Notes under the pieces: model-generated
What the model was told of the DNA's origin: nothing
Database searches by the model: none
Seen by the model: the letters and a program-made list of their open reading frames with translations, nothing else
Assembly: GCF_028686475.1 (NCBI RefSeq)
Contig: NZ_JAQUCA010000006.1
Coordinates: 1-64,000 of the forward strand
From: Giesbergeria sp.
GTDB lineage: Bacteria > Pseudomonadota > Gammaproteobacteria > Burkholderiales > Burkholderiaceae_C
Direction: 5' to 3'
DNA length: 64,000 nucleotides
Shown: in pieces, positions 57,824 to 64,000 of the stretch
Layout of the letters: the number at the start of each line of letters is the position of its first letter
Position numbering within the stretch: position 1 is the stretch's first letter
Translations under genes and position numbers: made by a program

Positions 57824-60097
57824 GTGCGTCGCCTGACCCGTCCCCGCTTACTGATTTTGCTGGCTGTGCTGCTCTCATTGGGGATTGGTGCCTTGTTTAT
57901 GCACGCTATCTGGACGATGCGGCAAGACCAGTGGAATTTTGCCACCCGTACCAATATCAATTTGGCCCAAACTTTGGCCCAAGCCATTCACCATACGCTA
58001 GACAGTTTTGATCAATCGCTGCAAGGGGTGGTCAGTGGCCTAGAAGATGCCCAAGTGATGGCACTGGCACCGCCCTTGGCCGAGCGCGCCTTGTTTGACC
58101 GCTCCTTGGCCATGTCTGACATTGAGGGGGTGTTGGTGTTAAACCTAGACGGCAAGGTGTTAATGGCCTCTGGCCCCCGCAAGCCAGCACCGGGCACCAG
58201 TGTCGCCCTAGAGGCTTTGGGGCTGCTGCGCGCCGGACAGGCCAGCGCATTGCATGTGGGCACCCCCATGCACAGCCCCTTTTCTGGCATGTATGTACTG
58301 CCCTTGAGCCGCCCGTACAACGGCAGCAATGGCAATCTGGCGGGTGTGGTGGTGGGTTTTATCCGCTTACAGCATTTCAATGATTTGTTTGCCTCGTCCC
58401 AGTTGGGGAGCCACAGCGGCATCAATTTATTTTTGCTCAACGGTACGGTGGTGGTGCGTTTTCCGTACAACGACCAAGATACGGGCAAATCTTTGGCCGG
58501 CACCGAGAACATGCGCCGTTTGCAATCGGCCACGCAGGGCTCTTTTTCTAACCGCGCAGTACTCGATGGCGTGCTACGCACCTATGCTTTTCACCATGTG
58601 GCCCATTATCCCTTGGTGATTAACGTCGCCCAGTCGATTGATGAGGTGCTGGCCGACTGGCGGCGCAGCGCCATGTGGCTAGGTTTTTTTGCCTTGGTGC
58701 TGATGGCGGCCTGTATTGGGCTGGCCGTATTGTCGGCGCGCGAGTTAGAACGGCGCCAAGCCATGAGCGCTCAACTGCAACAAACCCAGCATGACCTGCA
58801 AACCATCTTAGACAACCTGCCCTCCTTGGTCAGCTATTGGGACACCGATTTGCACAACCGCTTTGCCAACCGCGCCACCGAGCTGTGGTTTGGCATCACG
58901 CCCGAACAATTGCGCGGGATGCCTGCGTCCACCTTGCTGGGGCCGGATGGTTACGCCAAAGTGCAACCCTATCTGGAGCGCGCCTTACAGGGTGAAACCC
59001 AAACCTTTGAGCGCTGCATCACCGATGCCCAAGGGCAGCAACGCCACACTTACATCACTTATACCCCCGACATCGAGCAAGGCACGGTGCGCGGCTTGTT
59101 GGTGCAGTCGATAGACATCAGCGAGCGCAAACGCATGGAAGATGAGTTGTTTGAAGAAAAAGAACGCATCCGCCTGACGCTCAAATCGATTGGCGATGCC
59201 GTCCTTTGCACCAATGCCGAAGGAAAAATCACCTACCTCAATCCGGTAGCGGCACGCATGACGGGCTGGAGCAAAGAAGCCGCCATTGGGCAAGACATTG
59301 ACCAAGTAGTGCCGCTGTATCTCAACAATGGGCTGCTGCTGCAACCGAGTCCACTGCACCAAGCCTTAGAGAGTGGCCTCTCTTGTGGCCCCACGCGCGG
59401 AATCGTGCTACAAGGCACGCAAGGGCAACGCTACGATGTAGAAGAATCGGCCAATCCGATTATTGACCGCCACGGCCAGCGCACGGGCGCGGTGATGGTG
59501 CTGCACGACATGACCGAAACCTTGGCCATGAGCGCGCGCATGGCCCGTTTGGCCCAATACGATGCCCTGACGGATTTGCCCAACCGCCTGCTGCTGCAAG
59601 ACCGCGCCAGCCATGCACTGGCGCAAGCGCGGCGCGATGGCCGCTTGCTGGCCGTGATTTATTTAGACTTGGATGGCTTTAAGCAGGTCAATGATTGCAT
59701 GGGCCACGAAGCAGGCGACCAATTGCTAGTGGAGTTTGCCCAACGCCTCAAAGCCACGGTGCGTGAATCGGATACCGTATGCCGCCAAGGGGGCGATGAG
59801 TTCGTGCTGCTGTTGCCGGGGCTGGACGATGTGGCCCACCTCGACCGACTCGCCCACAAAATACTCTCCACGTGCGATGCGCCGTTTTTGTTGGGCGGCG
59901 GTTGCGCTGGCAAGGGCGGCTGTATTGGGGTCAGTGGGGGCGTGGCGCTGTTTCCGCAACACGGCCACACCTTTGAATTGCTGGCGCGCCATGCCGATGA
60001 GGCCATGTATGCCGCCAAACGCGCCGGGCGCGGACGCTTTTATCTTTACCACGGCGAAGGGCTACCCCCCAGTGTCATTACACCGCGTGCCGCCTGA
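57824..60097 (+). CDS. membrane sensor diguanylate cyclase (Cache-PAS-PAS-GGDEF)
   Basis: The GTG at 57824 (VRRLTRPRLLILLAVLLSLG) gives about 757 residues and starts just before the first membrane helix. The open frame extends to a GTG at 57689. A periplasmic Cache-type sensor (about 35-265), a second helix, and two PAS domains (about 315-430 and 445-560; SDISERKRMEDEL-like SIDISERKRMEDELFEE between them) precede the GGDEF domain. The motif GGDEF is intact (656-660), and the I-site RxxD (R647, D650) is present. The next gene starts within its stop codon (TGATG). Confidence 0.88.
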   Translation: MRRLTRPRLLILLAVLLSLGIGALFMHAIWTMRQDQWNFATRTNINLAQTLAQAIHHTLDSFDQSLQGVVSGLEDAQVMALAPPLAERALFDRSLAMSDIEGVLVLNLDGKVLMASGPRKPAPGTSVALEALGLLRAGQASALHVGTPMHSPFSGMYVLPLSRPYNGSNGNLAGVVVGFIRLQHFNDLFASSQLGSHSGINLFLLNGTVVVRFPYNDQDTGKSLAGTENMRRLQSATQGSFSNRAVLDGVLRTYAFHHVAHYPLVINVAQSIDEVLADWRRSAMWLGFFALVLMAACIGLAVLSARELERRQAMSAQLQQTQHDLQTILDNLPSLVSYWDTDLHNRFANRATELWFGITPEQLRGMPASTLLGPDGYAKVQPYLERALQGETQTFERCITDAQGQQRHTYITYTPDIEQGTVRGLLVQSIDISERKRMEDELFEEKERIRLTLKSIGDAVLCTNAEGKITYLNPVAARMTGWSKEAAIGQDIDQVVPLYLNNGLLLQPSPLHQALESGLSCGPTRGIVLQGTQGQRYDVEESANPIIDRHGQRTGAVMVLHDMTETLAMSARMARLAQYDALTDLPNRLLLQDRASHALAQARRDGRLLAVIYLDLDGFKQVNDCMGHEAGDQLLVEFAQRLKATVRESDTVCRQGGDEFVLLLPGLDDVAHLDRLAHKILSTCDAPFLLGGGCAGKGGCIGVSGGVALFPQHGHTFELLARHADEAMYAAKRAGRGRFYLYHGEGLPPSVITPRAA

Positions 60098-61026
60098 TGT
60101 CGGCGCTGCTCTCGTCCTCGCCCGATTGGCTGTGGGTGCCGGTGGTGCTGGTGGCCGCTTTGGCGCAAACGGTACGCAATACCGCGCAGCGCTCTTTAAC
60201 CTCTGAACTGGGCACGCTGCCTGCCACTTTGGTGCGCTTTTTGTACGGGCTGCCGTTTGCACTGCTGTATTTAGCGGTTTTGTATCTGTGGCTGCCCGCA
60301 GCGCGGGTGTTACCCAATTTCAGTGCCAGCTATGTCGGCTGGATTGCCTTGGGGGCTTTATTCCAAATTTTGGCCACAGCGGCCTTACTGCGCGCGATGG
60401 AAGAGCGCAATTTTGCCGTGGCAGTCACTTTGGCCAAAACCGAAGTGCTGCAAGTGGCCTTGTTTGCAGCTGTGTTTTTGCACGAGTTGCCCACTGCCTT
60501 GGCCCTCGTGGCTATGGCTTTATCTACCTTGGGCGTGGTGGCGCTATCGCTGCCGGGGCGCGGCCAGTGGTTGCAGTGGTCGGCTTGGCTAAGCCCTTCG
60601 GCCTTGTACGGGCTGGCGGGCGGTGCCTGCTTTGCCGTGGCGACGGTGTGTTTTCGGGGTGGAGCGCTGGCGCTGGATGCTGCCTCGCCTTGGGTGTCTG
60701 GGGCTTGGGGGGTGCTGCTGGCGCAAAGCCTGCAATCGGTGGGTTTGGGTGCTTGGGTAGCGCGGCGCAGTCCGCAGGGCTTGGCCCCATTGTGGCGCGC
60801 TTGGCGCGTGTCTTTACTCACAGGGGCAATGGGGGCAATGGCCTCGATTGCCTGGTTTACCGCCTATGCTTTACAGAACGTAGGGCCGGTACGCACACTG
60901 GGCATGATTGAGGTGGTGTTTAGCTACTTTGTCTCGCGCCGCATCCTGAGTGAACATCTGGCATGGCAAGAAAAAGCCGGAATGTTGCTGGTGGTGGCCG
61001 GACTGGTGTTGATTTGTTGGCCTTAA
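60097..61026 (+). CDS. EamA/DMT-family transporter
   Basis: 309-residue inner-membrane protein with about ten helices in two EamA repeats, typical of drug/metabolite exporters. Segments such as LATAALLRAMEERNFAVAVTLAKTEVLQ and LQNVGPVRTLGMIEVVFSYFVSRRIL lie at the expected repeat ends. The ATG shares a base with the preceding diguanylate cyclase stop, so it is cotranscribed. The substrate is unknown. Confidence 0.87.
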   Translation: MSALLSSSPDWLWVPVVLVAALAQTVRNTAQRSLTSELGTLPATLVRFLYGLPFALLYLAVLYLWLPAARVLPNFSASYVGWIALGALFQILATAALLRAMEERNFAVAVTLAKTEVLQVALFAAVFLHELPTALALVAMALSTLGVVALSLPGRGQWLQWSAWLSPSALYGLAGGACFAVATVCFRGGALALDAASPWVSGAWGVLLAQSLQSVGLGAWVARRSPQGLAPLWRAWRVSLLTGAMGAMASIAWFTAYALQNVGPVRTLGMIEVVFSYFVSRRILSEHLAWQEKAGMLLVVAGLVLICWP

Positions 61027-61145
61027 ATCAGGCCCCAGCGTGTGCAAAAAAATACCAGCCACCATGACGGAATGGCGAAATTAATTGTATCTATTTGTAA
61101 AATATACAGCCCCAAAGCAGGGCATTTTGAGGAGGAGACCCCACC

Positions 61146-62708
61146 ATGCGCGTCAATTTGCCCGTGACCGATCAGGAGTATGACTACCCTGCCCACAACA
61201 TGCTGGTCTCTACCACCGACACCACGGGCGTTATCACGCATTGCAACCAAGCTTTTATGGATGCCAGTGGCTACACCTACGAAGAGCTGATAGGCCAGCC
61301 CCACAACCTGATTCGCCACCCCGACATGCCGCCCCAAGCCTATAAAGATTTATGGGCCACGGTGGGCCGGGGGCTGCCGTGGTCGGGCATTGTGAAGAAT
61401 CGGCGCAAAAACGGTGGTTTTTACTGGGTACGCGCCAACGTTACGCCCATCATGGAGGGGGGCAAGCCCTGTGGCTATATGTCGGTGCGTACCAAACCCA
61501 GCCGAGCCGAGATTGCCTTGGCTGAAGGTTTGTATGCCCAATTGCGTGCTGATTTGGCCGCACAACGCCAAACCTTCAGACTCTACCGTGGTGCCGTGGT
61601 CTATCCCGGTTTGCGCGGTGTGTTACAGCGTATGCGACAAATGGGGGCTGTGCCCACCTTAGCGCTGATGCTGTCGGGCACAGCGGCACTGGCAACCCTA
61701 CCGCGCTGGCTCGATTGGCAGGGGCCACTGGCGTGGGCCACAGAATTGGCCCTGCTGCTGGCCGGTGGCGCAGTGGTGCTGACATGGTTTCAGCGGCGCA
61801 TTGTGGGCGGGATGCGCGATGCGGGCAACTTTGCGCGCGACATTGCCGCTTGCAACCTCAGTACCCAACTCGATGTAGCGCAGTTTGCCAACTCTCTGCA
61901 ACCGATGGCACGCAGCCTGCAACAAATTCAGGTCAATTTGCGTGCCGTGGTAGGCGATGTACGCACCGAGATTTTGGGCTTCATGAAGGCGGCAGACCAC
62001 ATCGCGCAAGGCGGGCACGATTTATACAACCGGACAGAGGCGCAAGCGCACAATTTAGAGAAAACCACTGCGGCGATGGAAACCCTGTCCAGCGCTGTCC
62101 ACCAAACCGCGCAAACCGCCGAGCAAGTCTCGGGCGATAGCGTGCAAAGCGCTGGCGTAGCACGCCAAGGCGGCCACGCCGTGCAGCGGGTGGGCCAAGC
62201 CATGCAAGCGATTGAGCAATCATCGCGCCAAGTGGGCGACATCATTGGGGTGATTGAGGGCATCGCCTTCCAAACCAATTTGCTGGCCCTGAATGCGGCG
62301 GTCGAGGCAGCGCGGGCGGGCGAACAAGGGCGCGGCTTTGCCGTGGTAGCGGGCGAAGTGCGCGCACTGGCCCAACGCAGCGCGCAAGCCGCCAAAGAAA
62401 TTCGCACCCTGATTAGCACCTCAGCCCAACAGGTGCGCGAGGGCAACCAAGAAATGGCCCAAGCCGGACAAACCATCGACGAAGTGGTGGCCTCGGTGTC
62501 GCGGGTGAGTGAGCTGGTGCGGCAAATTAGCCACGCCACCACCGAGCAATCGGTGGGTATTGACCAAGCCAATGCCGCAATGGTGCAATTAGAGTTGGTA
62601 ACACAGCAAAATGCGACTTTGGTAGAACATACTGCTGATGCCGCTGATGCGCTTAAAAATAGCTCTACGGCGCTGTCGCGTTCGGTAGAAGTATTTAGAC
62701 TCGATTAA
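61146..62708 (+). CDS. Aer-like methyl-accepting chemotaxis protein, copy 1
   Basis: 520-residue PAS-type chemoreceptor. The PAS domain (about 18-115) has the Aer-type start [18 protein letters not shown] and [17 protein letters not shown], usually FAD- or haem-linked redox/energy sensing. A central hydrophobic hairpin (about 170-215) anchors it without a periplasmic domain. The C-terminal signalling domain carries the conserved tip ([20 protein letters not shown]). A strong GAGGAGGAG ribosome site precedes the ATG. The 119 nt upstream region is AT-rich and may hold the promoter. Confidence 0.93.
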   Translation: MRVNLPVTDQEYDYPAHNMLVSTTDTTGVITHCNQAFMDASGYTYEELIGQPHNLIRHPDMPPQAYKDLWATVGRGLPWSGIVKNRRKNGGFYWVRANVTPIMEGGKPCGYMSVRTKPSRAEIALAEGLYAQLRADLAAQRQTFRLYRGAVVYPGLRGVLQRMRQMGAVPTLALMLSGTAALATLPRWLDWQGPLAWATELALLLAGGAVVLTWFQRRIVGGMRDAGNFARDIAACNLSTQLDVAQFANSLQPMARSLQQIQVNLRAVVGDVRTEILGFMKAADHIAQGGHDLYNRTEAQAHNLEKTTAAMETLSSAVHQTAQTAEQVSGDSVQSAGVARQGGHAVQRVGQAMQAIEQSSRQVGDIIGVIEGIAFQTNLLALNAAVEAARAGEQGRGFAVVAGEVRALAQRSAQAAKEIRTLISTSAQQVREGNQEMAQAGQTIDEVVASVSRVSELVRQISHATTEQSVGIDQANAAMVQLELVTQQNATLVEHTADAADALKNSSTALSRSVEVFRLD

Positions 62709-62744
62709 GCGCGCCCCACCTCCTCACTCCAAAGACTTGCCCCT

Positions 62745-64000
62745 ATGCGTACCAATTTACCCGTTACGTCCCAAGAGTTTGATTATCCGGGCGAGGAGCT
62801 TTTGATGTCCACCACCGACGAAAAAGGCCGCATTACGCACTGCAATGCGGCTTTTTCGCGCGTCAGTGGCTACACCATTGAGGAGCTGATGGGCCAGCCG
62901 CACAATATGGTGCGCCACCCCGATATGCCGCCCGAAGCCTTTAAGGATATGTGGCACACCATTGGCAAAGGCCGCACTTGGGTGGGTATCGTCAAAAATA
63001 GGCGCCGCGATGGCGACCATTATTGGGTGCGCGCCCACGTCACACCGCTGATGGAAAACGGCAAACCCAAGGGTTATATGTCGGTGCGGGCCAAGCCATC
63101 GCGCGAAGATATACGCGAAGCCGAGGCCCTGTATGCGCGCGTGGTACAAGAGCGCACCAGCGGGCGGCACACGTTTTATTTGCACGCCGGACGGGTGCGC
63201 CCCACCGGCTGGCGCGACCGCTTAGGGCGTTTGCAGCGTGCCACTTTTACCGAGCGCTTGCTGGGCATGATGCTGCCGTTGTGGCTGGCCGCTTTGTTGC
63301 CACAGCAAATGGGCTGGACGGAGAGCGCAGCAGGGCAACTGGTGCAAATGGCACTGGTGTTTGCAGTTTCTGGCATCATCGTTTGGCGCTTTCATCGGCG
63401 CATTACGCTGGCGCTGGCCGATGCCAATCAATTGGCGATTGGCATTGCGGGCTGTAGCATTTCCGGGCACGAAAAGCGCATCCACGAGCGCCACCCCACA
63501 GCCTTGTTGATTGAGCGTTTGCAGCAAATACAAGTCAATTTGCGCGCCATTGTGGGCGATGCGCGCACCGAAATCAACGGCTTTGGCCGCATTGCCGACA
63601 CCATTGCCCACGGTGCCGAAACACTGGCCCAGCGCACCGAGGCCCAAGCTGCCAACCTAGAGCAAACTGCCGCCTCGATGGAGCAATTGTCCAGCGCGGT
63701 GCGCCAATCGGCCGACACCGCTCAACAGGTACTGCGCGAAAGCGAACACAGCGCCAATTTGGCGCGCCAAGGGGGGCAGGCAGTCACCAAGGTCGGCCAA
63801 GCGGTGCAAGCGATAGAGCAGTCCTCGCACAAAATGGGGCAAATTATTGGCACGATAGAAGGGATTGCCTTCCAAACCAATTTATTGGCGCTGAATGCCG
63901 CCGTAGAAGCGGCCCGTGCGGGCGAACAAGGCCGAGGCTTTGCCGTGGTAGCGAGCGAGGTGCGCGCGTTGGCCCAACGCAGTGCCACGGCAGCGCGCGA
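62745..64000 (+). CDS. Aer-like methyl-accepting chemotaxis protein, copy 2 (partial)
   Basis: A tandem paralogue of the preceding gene, starting [20 protein letters not shown] and open to the window edge (418 codons seen). The PAS domain, membrane hairpin and signalling tip have the same order and motifs, but the sequences have diverged, especially between the PAS and membrane parts, so this is an old duplication. The 3' end lies outside the window. Confidence 0.92.
   Translation, partial: MRTNLPVTSQEFDYPGEELLMSTTDEKGRITHCNAAFSRVSGYTIEELMGQPHNMVRHPDMPPEAFKDMWHTIGKGRTWVGIVKNRRRDGDHYWVRAHVTPLMENGKPKGYMSVRAKPSREDIREAEALYARVVQERTSGRHTFYLHAGRVRPTGWRDRLGRLQRATFTERLLGMMLPLWLAALLPQQMGWTESAAGQLVQMALVFAVSGIIVWRFHRRITLALADANQLAIGIAGCSISGHEKRIHERHPTALLIERLQQIQVNLRAIVGDARTEINGFGRIADTIAHGAETLAQRTEAQAANLEQTAASMEQLSSAVRQSADTAQQVLRESEHSANLARQGGQAVTKVGQAVQAIEQSSHKMGQIIGTIEGIAFQTNLLALNAAVEAARAGEQGRGFAVVASEVRALAQRSATAAR

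Overview
The window looks like a chromosomal segment of a betaproteobacterium of the order Burkholderiales, most like Comamonadaceae. Three things suggest this: the gene order (plsX-fab-rpoE-mucD-lepA-lepB-rnc-era-recO-pdxJ-acpS-nagZ; thrS-infC-rpmI-rplT-pheST-ihfA; rpsF-priB-rpsR-rplI-dnaB), the protein sequences, and a moderately GC-rich composition. The placement is inference from sequence memory, since no search could be run. Nearly all of it is conserved core chromosome, densely packed, with many 1-4 nt ATGA or TGATG overlaps between genes. No rRNA, tRNA, CRISPR array, prophage or transposase was seen. The longest gene-free stretches (about 200-290 nt) are regulatory or RNA-coding and are described below.

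Region by region: 1-4287 holds the end of a Pel-type exopolysaccharide locus (pelF, pelG) followed by a secreted spherulin-4-like protein. 4290-8755 holds histidine genes (hisA, hisH, hisB on minus; hisC divergent), serB and a group III truncated haemoglobin. 8834-10463 holds small envelope or unknown proteins and a YciH/SUI1 protein. 10497-30920 is one long minus-strand supercluster, read from high to low coordinates: yceD, rpmF, plsX, [iscB], fabH, fabD, fabG, acpP, fabF, a small membrane protein, rpoE, rseA, mucD/degQ, lepA, lepB, DUF4845, rnc, era, recO, pdxJ, acpS, nagZ. It links lipid synthesis, envelope stress, protein export, RNA processing and cofactor synthesis. 30948-33254 holds maf, an RsmI-like methyltransferase and a ZIP metal transporter. 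33257-40642 is the translation cluster thrS-infC-rpmI-rplT-pheS-pheT-ihfA. 40845-48405 holds CheV, a diguanylate cyclase, a SulP transporter, an MscS channel, LysRS and a YggT protein. 48410-52335 is dnaB and the rpsF operon. 52581-56437 is the grpE-dnaK-dnaJ heat-shock cluster. 56453-64000 is a signalling block: an HDOD protein, a large PAS-GGDEF protein, an EamA transporter and two tandem Aer-like chemoreceptors, the second cut by the window edge.

Three items stand out. (1) An intact IscB (RNA-guided nuclease, ancestor of Cas9) with an upstream structured non-coding stretch that fits an omega RNA is inserted between plsX and fabH, inside the essential fatty-acid operon, and its stop codon overlaps the fabH start codon. 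(2) The replicative helicase DnaB is interrupted inside its Walker A motif by a 299-residue intein that lacks a nucleophile at position 1. It carries the Trp-Cys-Thr signature of class 3 inteins and a shrunken, probably dead, homing endonuclease. (3) thrS is preceded by a 14-codon leader peptide ORF with five threonine codons, a pairing leader segment and a strong intrinsic terminator, the layout of a classical transcription attenuator for threonyl-tRNA synthetase. Lesser points are an AUA start codon for infC, a three-hairpin infC-rpmI spacer, an apparent lack of rseB between rseA and mucD, and a lysine-rich insertion in NagZ.
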